Assembly: GCA_033296885.1 (NCBI GenBank)
Contig: MU863902.1
Span: forward strand, 186,001 to 250,000
DNA from: Triangularia verruculosa
Taxonomy: Eukaryota; Ascomycota; Sordariomycetes; Sordariales; Podosporaceae
Length of the DNA: 64,000 nucleotides
Reading direction: 5' to 3'
The position numbers and the translations under genes are program-made. Below are positions 33,053 to 43,123 of this stretch, in pieces. The notes under the pieces were generated by a model, which was not told the DNA's origin, did not search any database, and saw only the letters and a program-made list of their open reading frames with translations. How positions within the stretch are numbered: position 1 is the stretch's first letter; each line of letters begins with the position of its first letter.

Positions 33053-33883
33053 TTACTCATCACCGCCAACTTGACCCTCCAAAATAACAAATTTCCCAGC
33101 TGAGCCAGTGTGCTCAGCTTCAACCTTTGCTTTGAAGCCCTTGGCAACATCCAGAATGTCCCCGACACTCGCCTCAACCATATCCGCGCTGTCCGCCGCC
33201 CTGGATGTATCAAACGACTTCCACACAGTTTTCTTGGCAAGACGAGCGGCGTCTGCTGTACTGCTCAAAAAGGGTCGGAACTGCACCTCTTGATATCCGA
33301 CGGCAATGATCCGCTCTCCTGGCGCGACGAACGATGCCGACTGTTCGCGGTTGCTATTGTGGGCCACGTTCATCTCAACGTTCGCGCCTGGTGCATTTGC
33401 GACGGGAGCTTTTACTTTGACATCCACTGACGCGGCCTTGTCCGCATCAAGCTTGACGGAAGCGTCCTTCACGGTGTGTAGCGCGACCACCAGGTAGATC
33501 CGCGTCTTGCCTCGATACTTCTCTAGCCAACTCTTCACCTTGTCGTCCTGAAGAAGCGTGTCGAGCTTCTCGTCGACGTTGAACAACTGGTAGCTCACCG
33601 CTTCGGCTGTCCTCAAAGCATCTGTCGACTTGGCTGACTTGGCCGCCATTACGTTCAGGAGCTTTGTCAAGAGGAGCTGGAATTTGGAAGCAGACGCGGC
33701 CCCAACTAAGCTGTCGATGTTGTTAAACTCATTCCGCGATCGATCCGTGTCCGTGAGGGTCAGGCTGGTAGGTTTGCAGAAATTCTTTTGGGGATTTGCC
33801 GTGTCCAAAACAAGTCGTCCGAGCTCGACTTCTCCTTGCGTGAGGAAACCATTCAGGAATCTAGAAAGGGCGGGCGGTGACAT
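33053..33883 (-). CDS. gasdermin-like pore-forming protein
   Basis: Single exon, 276 aa, no signal peptide. I read it as a fungal gasdermin-like protein (family of RCD-1 and HET-Q1), which on activation inserts into the plasma membrane and kills the cell. Support: the right length, a helical N-terminal region (1-125) and a strand RIYLVVALHTVKDASV (129-143). A polar variable hairpin of alternating hydrophobic residues follows (VDVKVKAPVANA, NVEMNVAHNS; 153-176), then FVAPGERIIAVGYQEVQFRPF (185-205). This strand-hairpin-strand order mirrors the core of animal gasdermin N-domains (YVVTEV...FRVAQL). A C-terminal helical/charged segment (210-276) could be the inhibitory part removed by a protease. 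Its neighbour, head-to-head, encodes a TPR-CHAT protease, the protease type known to accompany such genes. The assignment rests on pattern and context, not alignment. Confidence 0.6.
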   Translation of the reverse strand: MSPPALSRFLNGFLTQGEVELGRLVLDTANPQKNFCKPTSLTLTDTDRSRNEFNNIDSLVGAASASKFQLLLTKLLNVMAAKSAKSTDALRTAEAVSYQLFNVDEKLDTLLQDDKVKSWLEKYRGKTRIYLVVALHTVKDASVKLDADKAASVDVKVKAPVANAPGANVEMNVAHNSNREQSASFVAPGERIIAVGYQEVQFRPFLSSTADAARLAKKTVWKSFDTSRAADSADMVEASVGDILDVAKGFKAKVEAEHTGSAGKFVILEGQVGGDE

Positions 33884-34163
33884 GTTGCCACAGTTCCAAG
33901 TCTTAGACGGTGATCTTTGTTGTGGGCATTGGGAAACTATTTCCCCGCTTTTGTCAGACGATGAGGTACCTAAATGAGCGCTTCACGTGTTGCAGCTGAG
34001 GCTTTACTCGCTTCCCTTCATTGGTCTGTCCTCTCCTCGTTGGGCTCTCAGGTCTGGGCGACGCGTCGGACCCCGCCCGTCCCAGCCTCGAGCTTCGCCA
34101 TGTCCTCGTCAACACTTCTGGGAAATCATCACAGACCTCAGCATACGCTTGTCTCGGCTCATA
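33884..34163. promoter_or_regulatory. bidirectional promoter of gasdermin-like/CHAT pair
   Basis: Only 280 bp separate the two start codons, so both genes must share this regulatory region. A CACGTG palindrome (E-box-like) is at 33984-33989. The frame of the CHAT gene is open through part of this interval but without an ATG. Confidence 0.6.
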
Positions 34164-37100
34164 ATGGATTCAGAGATTGCCTCGCTGGAGCAGGGCGTCC
34201 AAGGGGCCCACGACGCACCAGAGAGGGCCGAGGCTCTGAATACATTGGCCAAGGCCCTTTGGCAATCGGCGCTGATGAGGTCCGAGGAACAAACATTACA
34301 GTCAGCAATCAGCAAGATCCGGGAAGCTGTTGAGATTTCGAGACTCAACAATATCCCCAAACTGGCGGGGTACCTCAACAATCTTGGCCTCTTCATGATG
34401 GACTATGCATTGATGTCTGGACAAACCGACTATGCCGAGCAAGCCATTTCGCTGCTGCGCGAGGGCAGCGCCTGCGCTACCGATTCTCTGAAACCGGTGT
34501 TGTTCTCAAATCTCGGGAAATCCCTAAAAGAGCTCAATGACCTCCAACCTGATGCCAACATTCTCGGCGAAGCCATTTCCATGTACCAAAGAGGACTCGA
34601 CGCTGACCCAAGCGAATCAACCAAGCTCAAGATCATCAGTGGGCTCGGCACCTGTTATCTCGACAAGTTCAGAAGCAACACAGCTGGTGGAGATGCGGAA
34701 GACCTACAACGAGCATGTGAGCTTGCAGCAGAGGCTGTGGAGTCGTCGAATGACGATGACCCCTCGCGGGCAATCTTCCTTGACACGTACGCTATGGCGC
34801 TTGAAACCGTCTTTACATCTTCTCACTCAAAGGAGGCTCTGGAAGAGGCCATTGTCCATTACTACATGGCAGTAGAGCTTGCATCTCAACAGCAGAGTCC
34901 CAAAGCCCTCCATTTCACAATCAATCTTGTCGACGCACTCCGGGCCCATCACAAGATTGACAGCACGGGAAGCAGCCTGGATGATGGATTGAGCATGCTG
35001 GGACCTGCTATCCAGGCATTATCGGCATCGCCTTTGATGGTGCGTTACGGGCAGTGGTGCTACAGCCTTTGTCTACTCTACCGTTATGTCCGAGACGGCA
35101 ATGAGTGCGATATTGAGGAGTGCATCAACACGCTCACTGCAATCAGTGACGAGACTCCTCAGGAAAGCATGCGAGGTATCCAGTATCGGACAACACTAGC
35201 TGAGGCCCTCATTAAACATTTCGAGCACTCATCAGCCGTCGATCACTTAGACCGAGCGGTGGACATCCTGAAACAGGTTGCGGTGACAGTGGACAGAGTC
35301 GAGGCCAGCGTTGCTCGCAATGTGGGACCCACCGTCTACATGGATCTAAGCGTGGCTTTGCTCGCGCGGTTTGAACTTCGTGGCTCGCGTCAAGATCTCA
35401 ACTCCGCTTCTGCCGCTGCCAAGAGAGCCCTCGATATGGTAGACGAGTCGTCGATCGATTACACCCCCACGCTGGTGGCGTGCGCAAACTGCTACCTGCG
35501 AGCGTATCAGGAGACCGAAGAAGGTAGCTACCTCGACCAGGCCATCGAGTTCTATCAGGAGGCAGTTGACGTCGAGTCTGTCTGGGACTCACTCCGGCCA
35601 GGAAGGCTGTACACGCTTGGCTATGCGCTGCAATTGCGATTTGGCCTTCATGCTGCCGAAGAGGACTGGGATAGATGTTTAGCCGCGTCCAAAGAGTCGG
35701 TTCAGTTGACACAGGACCAACCTGGTCGGTTTCTCCCTCTTGGACAGTTAGGCAATGCCTACCTGGCAAGAGGCCGGTCAGAAGGGAGTGCCAGCCAGCA
35801 ACACGCCATGCACTTGAATCAGGCGGTTTCACATTTGACTGATGCCCTGGACACGATGCCGAAAAGCCACAGCTGCACAGCTCTGTGGCTGAACAACCTC
35901 GGCCTGGCATATGCGGAGCTGCACAAGCACCAAAGGGACTCCGTGTCTTGTCAACGGGCTCTTTCCACATATAGAGAGGCCGCTGAACTCGAATCTGCTT
36001 CTTCCCTGCAAAAGGTGACGGCAGCTTATCGCGCAATCGATTTACTCGCTGGCCGCCCGGAAGTCGACTTACACCAAGCGGCTGATTTCTCTAGGCTGGC
36101 GATCCAGCTTCTCCCAAGTCTGAGTCCCCGGCTTTTGCAGAAGCAGGATCAACAGGAGATGATCTCAACATTCAGTGGCTTGGGAAGTTACGCAACTTCA
36201 GCACTTCTGGCAGTCGGTGACAGCCCCGCCGAGGCAGTCCGGGCTCTTGAGGCAAGTCGAGGAATCATGAACAGTATGCTCATTGATACGAGGACGGACG
36301 TATCGTACTTGGAAGAGCGTGACGAGCAGCTTGCTGAGGAGTTCAAGCTTGTCAGCAAGATGCTTGACGGCGCGGCCGCAAATCAGGGAGTTGAATTCGC
36401 GAACCCTGCTACGAGCGGCATGCAAAATCGCGATGCAGAGCTCAGAATTGACGCTGCCAAAGCTTTTGACCGCGTGGTTGGGAGGATCAGACAACTTGAC
36501 GGCTTTCGCAACTTCCTGATGGCCCCAACCGACGAAGAAATACAATCCACTGCTAGGCCGTCCTTGTACATCATTCTTATCAACGTCTCCAGTTTAAGAA
36601 GTGACGCGTTAATCGTTGAGCGCTCTCAAATATGGAGCATCGAGCTGCCGCTCTTGAAGATTCACGAGGCTGTCGACCACGCCAACAAGCTCATTCAGGC
36701 AACCGGGGCCATCGGTAGGATTGAAGCCAATGATACTGTGCGCGAAATACTCGCCTGGCTTTGGCGAAGTGTTGTCCATCCGATTCTGGAGAGACTGCCT
36801 CAATTGCCTGCCGGGTCTCAGCACCGTATCTGCTGGATTCCAGCCAATGTCATGACCAACCTTCCAATCCATGCGGCGACGGACCTCGATACTGGCGCCA
36901 ACGCCATGGACATGATCATCTCCAGCTACGCCACAACCATCAAGTCCCTCCGGCACAGCCAAGCCCGTTCCTCCTCCACCCAGCACCATAGCACTGGCAC
37001 CGCCCTCCTCCTCGCCATGCAACAGACCCCATCCGAGTCCGACCTCCCTTTTGCCCTCGATGAAGTCTCAACCATTTCGAAGCTCCTCTCTCCCATCCTC

Positions 37101-37715
37101 CCCGTGAACGTCCTCGCCAACCCCCCCACCTCTTCTGCCCCAACACTAGTCAGCAAGCCCACCCTTCTCTCGCACCTTACCTCCCGGACTGCTCCCGTCT
37201 CCATCCTCCACCTCTCCTGCCACGGCATCGCCTGCGACTCCGACCCTTCTCAGTCCCGCCTCCTCCTGCCAGATTGGCAAACCCCTCCCGAAACAGCAGG
37301 CCCGTTGACCGTATCAGACATCGCCTCCCATCATTTACCTTCAGCAAGACTGGCGTATCTCTCGGCGTGTCATGTTGCCAACACCAAAACTGCGTGGCTT
37401 CTCGACGAGGGCTTGCACCTCGCCGCGGCGTTTCAACTGGCTGGCTTTCCGCAGGTGGTGGGCACGCTTTGGCAGGTTAGTGACCGCAAGGCGGGGCGGG
37501 TTTCGGAGTGGATGTGGAGGGAGATTCTGGGGGAGTCGGAGGGCGAGATAAGCTATGAGAAGGTGGCGGAGGCGGTGAATGTTGCTGTGAGGAGGTTGAG
37601 GGAGGAGACTAGGAGGGTGGGGGATAGTGATGAAGAAGAGGAGGATGATGATGTGGATATGGAGTTCGAGGACGAGCCGTTTTTGTGGTCGGGGATCGTT
37701 TATATGGGCCTGTGA
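34164..37715 (+). CDS. TPR-CHAT caspase-like protease
   Basis: CHAT domains are caspase-like cysteine peptidases. Single exon, 1183 aa from the first in-frame ATG (34164). Residues 1 to about 650 are helical tetratricopeptide-like repeats (LAGYLNNLGLFMMDYA, LFSNLGKSLKELND, ALWLNNLGLAYAEL), the likely sensor. A linker leads to the CHAT domain (about 870-1160). It holds CWIPANVMTNLPIHAA, then the catalytic His1020 in LHLSCHG and Cys1069 in AYLSACHVA, 49 residues apart as usual. GLHLAAAFQLAGFPQVVGTLWQV follows. The tail is strongly acidic (DEEEEDDDVDMEFEDE). Both catalytic residues are intact. It is divergent from the gasdermin-like gene, so the pair probably forms a protease-effector cell-death module. 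No NACHT or other NTPase is present. Confidence 0.9.
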   Translation: MDSEIASLEQGVQGAHDAPERAEALNTLAKALWQSALMRSEEQTLQSAISKIREAVEISRLNNIPKLAGYLNNLGLFMMDYALMSGQTDYAEQAISLLREGSACATDSLKPVLFSNLGKSLKELNDLQPDANILGEAISMYQRGLDADPSESTKLKIISGLGTCYLDKFRSNTAGGDAEDLQRACELAAEAVESSNDDDPSRAIFLDTYAMALETVFTSSHSKEALEEAIVHYYMAVELASQQQSPKALHFTINLVDALRAHHKIDSTGSSLDDGLSMLGPAIQALSASPLMVRYGQWCYSLCLLYRYVRDGNECDIEECINTLTAISDETPQESMRGIQYRTTLAEALIKHFEHSSAVDHLDRAVDILKQVAVTVDRVEASVARNVGPTVYMDLSVALLARFELRGSRQDLNSASAAAKRALDMVDESSIDYTPTLVACANCYLRAYQETEEGSYLDQAIEFYQEAVDVESVWDSLRPGRLYTLGYALQLRFGLHAAEEDWDRCLAASKESVQLTQDQPGRFLPLGQLGNAYLARGRSEGSASQQHAMHLNQAVSHLTDALDTMPKSHSCTALWLNNLGLAYAELHKHQRDSVSCQRALSTYREAAELESASSLQKVTAAYRAIDLLAGRPEVDLHQAADFSRLAIQLLPSLSPRLLQKQDQQEMISTFSGLGSYATSALLAVGDSPAEAVRALEASRGIMNSMLIDTRTDVSYLEERDEQLAEEFKLVSKMLDGAAANQGVEFANPATSGMQNRDAELRIDAAKAFDRVVGRIRQLDGFRNFLMAPTDEEIQSTARPSLYIILINVSSLRSDALIVERSQIWSIELPLLKIHEAVDHANKLIQATGAIGRIEANDTVREILAWLWRSVVHPILERLPQLPAGSQHRICWIPANVMTNLPIHAATDLDTGANAMDMIISSYATTIKSLRHSQARSSSTQHHSTGTALLLAMQQTPSESDLPFALDEVSTISKLLSPILPVNVLANPPTSSAPTLVSKPTLLSHLTSRTAPVSILHLSCHGIACDSDPSQSRLLLPDWQTPPETAGPLTVSDIASHHLPSARLAYLSACHVANTKTAWLLDEGLHLAAAFQLAGFPQVVGTLWQVSDRKAGRVSEWMWREILGESEGEISYEKVAEAVNVAVRRLREETRRVGDSDEEEEDDDVDMEFEDEPFLWSGIVYMGL

Positions 37716-37838
37716 TTGGCATGTCACGCCGCTTAGACCGTCGACAACAAAGTGCTAGTTCATACTAAAACACTGCGTTCAAGCGATATGGGTTGCAAAG
37801 GGTTTTTGGGAATTAGAAGAAACGAGTTATTGGTATGA

Positions 37839-37953
37839 AGGGGTAATGGTGTAAAGGGGTAATGGTGTAAAGGGGTAATGGGGTAATAGTGTAAAGGGGT
37901 AATAGTGTAAAGGGGTATTGCGGTATTGCTGTAATGGGTTAAAAGGGTAAAGG
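37839..37953. repeat. GT-rich minisatellite, about 16 bp unit
   Basis: Imperfect tandem copies of GGGGTAATGGTGTAAA, about six to seven units, drifting towards GGTATTGCGGTATTG and GGGTTAAAAGGGTAAAGGG at the distal end. It lies 120 bp downstream of the CHAT gene. The GGGTTA-like pieces recall telomeric sequence but the unit is not TTAGGG. Confidence 0.85.
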
Positions 37954-38137
37954 GATCAGCAGCCATCCGGCAAGATGCAGATGCTTGGGTCTTTTGGGTT
38001 CCTGGGCGTCTATTCCAGACTTTTTCGAATTTACCTCAAACGTGTATATCCTGGGTACCTATCCAGCCCACCATCCCACGGCCTGTCCTGATTCGACACC
38101 TATCCTCCATCTCGACAGTCTACCAAACTCCTAGTAT

Positions 38138-39310
38138 CTAACGACGCAAAGCTGTCTCCGGCTTACCGGGAAGATAATCAAGCCCTTTCATAGCACAAAT
38201 CGTTAGCCCCTAAACCAAAACGAAAATCACAAAAGCAGCAGCCTGGGAACTTACAGCCATCAACCGGCTCCTTGACAGTCGTCTCAATCTTGCAAGCGTT
38301 CTGCTCCTCGGGCGTCTGGATCTTGAGCACACCCTCCGGATACTTGCCCAGCGAGCACCGCTGAAAGAAGCAGTTGGAGTCCATCGCCCTCTGCAGCGAG
38401 TCGCCCTCCCAGCCGAACAAATAGTCAGCATGGGTGGAGTAGCCCTTGGTGTCGCCGGTGGACCAGATGAACGGCTGCGAGCCATCCTCCGGCCAGAGGT
38501 CCTTGTCGTTGAAGACGGAGGTGTCCCACATGGTTTCGTAGGCGACCTGGGGCATGCGAACTGGATGGGAGGCTGGGCAGGGGTCGGCAACTCGGAAGCC
38601 GCCTTTGGTTGTGAGGAACATGTGCGATTGGTGGTCAGGTGAGTCGAGGTTTTTGCCGTCCCAGCAGCTGGATGAGGACCACATTAGTTCGCACTTCAGT
38701 CAAAACGAGGTATTGGATAACTCAAAAATACATACGCGGGGAAGTGATGGATAGCCATGATACCAGCAGGGCATGGCTGCTTTGGAAAATCATATGTCTC
38801 ACTCCCGCGGGTGAGAATGTCCTGCAGGCAAGTGTACCTCAACCCGCGGTACTGCTCCGCCTGCTCCCGTGTCTCGGTCGTAGGGCTGCCGACAGTCATC
38901 CTGAAGCCCGGGGGAAAGCTCGTGATCTTTTGGTTTCCGTTATCCCAAAAGTCTTGCTGCGTGTAGTAGATCGTCATCCCACCGACCTGGCCGTCGTGGA
39001 ATACTGCGTTTGGGTACTGAGGCACCTTGTGGTAGGAGCCATTGCGGGCACGGAAGTAGAGCGTCGCGGTCCAGTAGTTGGACTTGTCCTCGGGGAAGAT
39101 GCAGGTTGTGCAGGTTGCACGGTTGCCAACGTCTACCGAAGTGTCGACGGTGGTGTTGAAGGCATTTCCGCCTACGACTTGGTGGACGTGGGCGGAGGGG
39201 TTATTGCCAGGCTCGACAACTGGGTCGAGTCGCTCGATGGTGAGGGTTGAGCACCCGAAACGGAGGGCCGCGTGGGCCAGGCCTGGAAGGGCTAGGAACA
39301 GGGACTTCAT
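38138..39310 (-). CDS. DUF1996 secreted protein (copy B)
   Basis: Second DUF1996 copy, function unknown. Exons 39310-38736, 38667-38255, 38184-38138 join in frame (344 aa). A short signal peptide (MKSLFLALPGLAHA) exposes ALRFGCSTLTIERLDP directly. Then come VHQVVGGNAF, CTTCIFPEDKSNYWTATLYF, YYTQQDFWDNG, CLQDILTRGSETYDFPKQPC, ACWDGKNLDSPDHQSHM, CPASHPVRMPQVAYETMWD and GYSTHADYLFGWEGDSLQ. The small last exon encodes WLDYLPGKPETALRR. It lacks the intron after LDP that copies A and C share, has a private intron before CWDG, and shares the terminal intron with copy A. It has no CBM. Confidence 0.9.
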
Positions 39311-39919
39311 CGTGTGTGGATTGTTCTAGTGCTCTCTAATGGTTTTAGGAACAAGCAACAGCACTATCTTTGGACTGTGGACATGGCCTCTCTTTTAAGG
39401 GAGCCCCCAAGAGCCCTTACGTCTTGGTAGGTATGTATCCATGATCTTGGTCACTAATAAAGTGCGAATAGATGAGCCCCTATACCAGCACTTGCCGGCA
39501 TCCGAAGAGCAATCGAGATTCTTGGCAGGATTGAAACTTGAGTAAGTCCCCTCCTTCGTGCAATTTTTGATGGCTGATGATAGGTGGGGATATTCAGGCA
39601 AATCAACGCTGAATTTGGGGGGCGCGGCTGCGGAACGCTGTGAAGACATGATTTGTCCGGATGTACATGGATGCAGTTACGAGTGAACCAGGTCGGATAG
39701 ATCTTTATTTAAGCGATCTTGGGAGTGTCTGAGAAGATTGGGCCATGATACTCGGAAGAAGTGCATAACCGTAATCGGCCGTGCCAGACCACCGTCTCAT
39801 TTATCTCCCACCAAATATACGTTATGCCGTAATTTCGTTGCCCCAATGTAAATCACACAAATCCCTTAACGCCAGACGCCTTGTCATCTTCTCATTGCCC
39901 ATGGTGCAGGGTAAGAATC
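39311..39919. other. intergenic, mostly unannotated
   Basis: About 600 bp between the DUF1996 copy B start and the end of the membrane-protein gene. It contains only the doubtful 84-codon frame listed separately. Confidence 0.4.
39395..39649 (-). CDS. doubtful small ORF, 84 aa
   Basis: An ATG-started frame with four Cys residues (NCTKEG, LDCSSDAGKCW) and no signal peptide or recognised domain. It lies in the promoter-side spacer of DUF1996 copy B. It could be a small gene, an exon, or chance. I include it because the Cys spacing looks non-random, but support is weak. Confidence 0.2.
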   Translation of the reverse strand: MSSQRSAAAPPKFSVDLPEYPHLSSAIKNCTKEGTYSSFNPAKNLDCSSDAGKCWYRGSSIRTLLVTKIMDTYLPRRKGSWGLP

Positions 39920-41695
39920 TTACCCATCACCCCAGAACGGCATGTATCGATTCACCGTCACATAAACCCCCGCTGGCTGCACTCTCATAGCGACGAAATT
40001 TTCGTTCCAGATGGCCAAGCGACAGAGCATGTACAGGCCACATATGATGGATATTGGGAATAGTACAGTAAGAGAGAGTCTCATCTGAGGATCCCGATTG
40101 GCAGAGTTGTTCCGCAGAAAGCCAAGAATGCCGTCGATTGTCATGGGTGGTAGCCACTGCAGTGTGAAGGGCGCGGGATATTCATTTCCTCTTCTTTGAG
40201 ACAAAGTTTGAGATTCGATGTCGCCATTCTTGAGTTTGCCATCGGAAGAGATTGCCACGGTCGTTACTGTAGACAGAGTCTTTGTGATGTCATCTGCCTT
40301 CTCGAAGACTACCACTGTTTCTGTTGTGACTGAAGGCAGCGCCTCCCTGTACCGGCACTTCTCGTCGAAACTTGTCTTGGCCTTGTCCCACTTGAGGACT
40401 GCAACGAGGTAGTAGGAATAGCCACAGACACCGAATACGGCGTGGTAGCTGGCACAGACTCTCCACAAGATCTGCTCAATAGAGGTTGCAAAAAAGAAGT
40501 TCCATCCGGCAAAGAACCAGACGGTGAAGCCTATGGGGATAACGGCAAAGAAGAACAGTATTCGGCCTTTGTCAGCTGGAAGCCACTCGTCAGACGGAAA
40601 TCGATCCCAGAGCTTGGTCTTGATAGGCCGGCTATAGAGCGGTACATAGAGAATCTCCAGCCACCGGGTGTAATATGCCCAGTGGATGCCAATTTGCCAT
40701 CTTGGCCCGCTGATGAAATCCAGTGGCGTACGGTACCATGCTTGCGGGTCCTCGGGGAGGTCTTCGTGGGTCTTGGATCTTGTTAGCGCCGACAGACATG
40801 ACAGGCACTGCCTACGGGAGCATACGTACATGACGTTTGGCCCACATACGAATTTGCTGGACCTTAATGTCGTCTTTTGTTCGAATTGTTCGTGGCACCG
40901 AAATAGAAGGCTTCTTGAACCAGCAAATCTGACATCCCACCAGGATGTATACGTACGATAAAGCGGTGAGTTCCAACGTCGTCATGGGGAGCCCATGTGC
41001 GATACGCTGAATCTCTATGATAGAAAACCAAAGGGCTTGCCACAGAGTGAGGAATCTGGAAAAGTCGAAATCAGTTACTCTACCATCAAGCCAGGGGTTC
41101 AGTTCTCTTGAACATTACGTACCGTGATAAATTGTCAGAGGCGTTTCTTTCCCCAATGTTCATCTGTTCCATATCAGGAAAGTCGACATGCCCGTACTTG
41201 ACAAGATAATGAAGCTGTTCTACATTGATAGGAAACCCCTCTGGGTAGTCGGGACTTGTAAGAAACATGCCACCCATGTCAGTGAAGAAGGCGTATGTAT
41301 AAGTCCACTTTACGCTCTTGGTCACGTCATCAGTCGTGAATTTCTGGCAACGCCGTCAGTGTCGAGCCTTGGTCAGGGGCATTGGGGAAGACGATTGGGA
41401 AACTTACTTTGACGCTCCGTCTTGCGCTTGAGAATTGGCCGAGTGCAATGGCCAGCAAGAACTCTGGGCCCAGCAAGCCCACCATAGCCAGGTGGGCTCT
41501 ATCGATGAAGGGGTGGTAGAATTTGTCCCTGGGAGATCCAGCATTGGGATGAGTTGCAACCCAACAACAGAGTGTCACAGTAATCAGACATGACCAAAGG
41601 ATGTCCAAAGTGCCACGGTCCTGGCCAGAAGGGACCCAGCCATAGCGAAGCTCGGAGAGGTAAGTGCTGTTTGTGAGTATGGAGCTCTCAGCCAT
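39920..41695 (-). CDS. multi-pass fungal membrane protein, unknown function
   Basis: Exons 41695-41408, 41343-41123, 41055-40830, 40771-39920 join in frame (528 aa). The sequence starts MAESSILTNSTYL and has the family-typical GTLDILWSCLITVTLCCWVATHPN segment near the N-terminus. Several helices follow (LAMVGLLGPEFLLAIALG, FLTLWQALWFSIIEIQRIA, ELTALSYVYILVG, ILFFFAVIPIGFTVWFFAGW, VCASYHAVFGVCGYSYYLVAVL, LSLTVLFPISIICGLYMLCRLAIW). This is a widespread group of uncharacterised ascomycete and basidiomycete membrane proteins. The last acceptor was placed at ATCCAAG because it keeps frame and has a CTAAC branch site just upstream. No catalytic motif is visible. Confidence 0.82.
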
Positions 41696-42220
41696 GGGGA
41701 GATACTGATCCCAAGCTCAATGTCGTTTGATCTTCTGGATACTTACTCGGGCATTGGGAAGAAAAAAAGAATAAGACAATGAAAACAGGGCAGCCAGCCT
41801 CGAAATCGGCCATGGGGTGCTCTCAGTGCCAGGCTTGGACTGCGAAACCTCATGATGGGCTGGCGAACGCCACTATGCATCTCGATTTAGTGTGGCATTC
41901 ATCGATTTGTTAATGATTTAGTTGCCTGTTGTCATAGGCGCTGAGGCGTTGAACGAGGTGACCCAATACAAGCCCGGCTATTTTGAGGAAATGCAGGCCG
42001 CCTCGGTGTGACCAGGCGCTTATCCGCAACAAGTTAAACGATCGACGATTGGCCGCGCTCGCGAATCCCTCGACCAGTCATGCGGGACGCGCCATGCAGT
42101 GCTTGGCAGCAGCAACTGTCCTGGCGCATTTGTCGAAACATTTTTTCTTCGACATTCCCTCTCCTCGCTCCAAACATTCAGCTCCTCCAAAGTACCTCAG
42201 CCTTCCGCACTGAATCGACT
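41696..42220. promoter_or_regulatory. divergent promoter region
   Basis: About 525 bp between the divergent membrane-protein and methyltransferase genes. An in-frame upstream ATG at 42080 would extend the methyltransferase by 47 residues. Confidence 0.4.
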
Positions 42221-43123
42221 ATGGCGACCAACTCCGAGGCCACGCCGCTGGTGAACACGAACTCGGACCTGCAATCCTACTACTACTCGCTTGAGTCCCG
42301 TATTGGATATCGCCTGCTCCTGGGAGGCACTCGCCATTTTGGGTACTGGAAAGATGACACCTACTGGCCGTTTCCGCTATCCAAGCCCCTACGAGCGATG
42401 GAGGACAAGTTGGCCGAGCTGCTGGCCCTGCCTCGCGGCGCTCAGGTGCTCGATGCAGGCTGCGGCGTCGGCCACGTCGCACTTCGGCTGGCGAAAAAGC
42501 ATGGCTTGCGTATCTCAGGCATCGATGTGATTGACCACCACATTGCCAAGGCCAAACGCAACATTGCTCGTTCAGGACTGCCCGAGGGCACCATCACGGT
42601 CCAAAGAATGGATTACCACCATCTGGAAACGCTGTCGGACGAGTCTCACGACGGGGTCTATACCATGGAGACGTTTGTGCATGCCACCGATCCCAAGGCT
42701 GTGCTGGCTGGTTTCTACCGGATTCTCCGGCCAGGCGGGCGGCTGGCTCAGTTCGAGTACGACCACGATCTGATAGCAGAGTCCCCCGAGGATATGGCAG
42801 CCTCGATGCGCAAAATCAACCGATATGCCGCCATGCCCACCAATGATATCTCGCACCCCGGCGTGTTCAAGAAAATGGTGGAGGAAGCTGGGTTCGAAAA
42901 TGTCGTCGTCCACGATTTAACACCCAATATCAAGCCCATGACGCGTCTCTTCTTCGTGCTAGCCATCATACCGTACTTGATCGTTCGGCTACTTCGACTG
43001 GAGCGGTACTTTATCAACACGATAGCGGCAGTGGAAACGTATCGAGGGCTCGGGCGATGGCGTTACATTGCGATAACTGCCAACAAGCCGGGAGGACCAC
43101 TGGAGGTGTCGAAAGCACGATGA
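42221..43123 (+). CDS. SAM-dependent methyltransferase, SMT/UbiE-like
   Basis: Class I methyltransferase of the sterol-24-C-methyltransferase/UbiE-like type. Single exon, 300 aa from the ATG at 42221 (good context, GACTATGG). An upstream in-frame ATG at 42080 would add 47 residues unlike the family start. Motif I is VLDAGCGVGH (76-85), followed by ISGIDVIDHHIAKAKRN, the post-motif YTMETFVHATDPKAVLAGFYRILRPGG block (about 147-173) and LAQFEYDHD. A hydrophobic patch near the C-terminus (FFVLAIIPYLIVRLL) suggests membrane association, so a lipid or other hydrophobic acceptor is likely. It is too short for the full Erg6 length (about 380 aa), so it is not the housekeeping sterol enzyme. Confidence 0.88.
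   Translation: MATNSEATPLVNTNSDLQSYYYSLESRIGYRLLLGGTRHFGYWKDDTYWPFPLSKPLRAMEDKLAELLALPRGAQVLDAGCGVGHVALRLAKKHGLRISGIDVIDHHIAKAKRNIARSGLPEGTITVQRMDYHHLETLSDESHDGVYTMETFVHATDPKAVLAGFYRILRPGGRLAQFEYDHDLIAESPEDMAASMRKINRYAAMPTNDISHPGVFKKMVEEAGFENVVVHDLTPNIKPMTRLFFVLAIIPYLIVRLLRLERYFINTIAAVETYRGLGRWRYIAITANKPGGPLEVSKAR

Noticed and set aside
33987..34163. 59-codon 5' extension of the CHAT frame
   Set aside because: It would need a non-ATG start; the first ATG is at 34164.
42080..42220. 47-residue N-terminal extension of the methyltransferase from an upstream ATG
   Set aside because: The extension does not look like family sequence and the ATG at 42221 has better context; not excluded experimentally.
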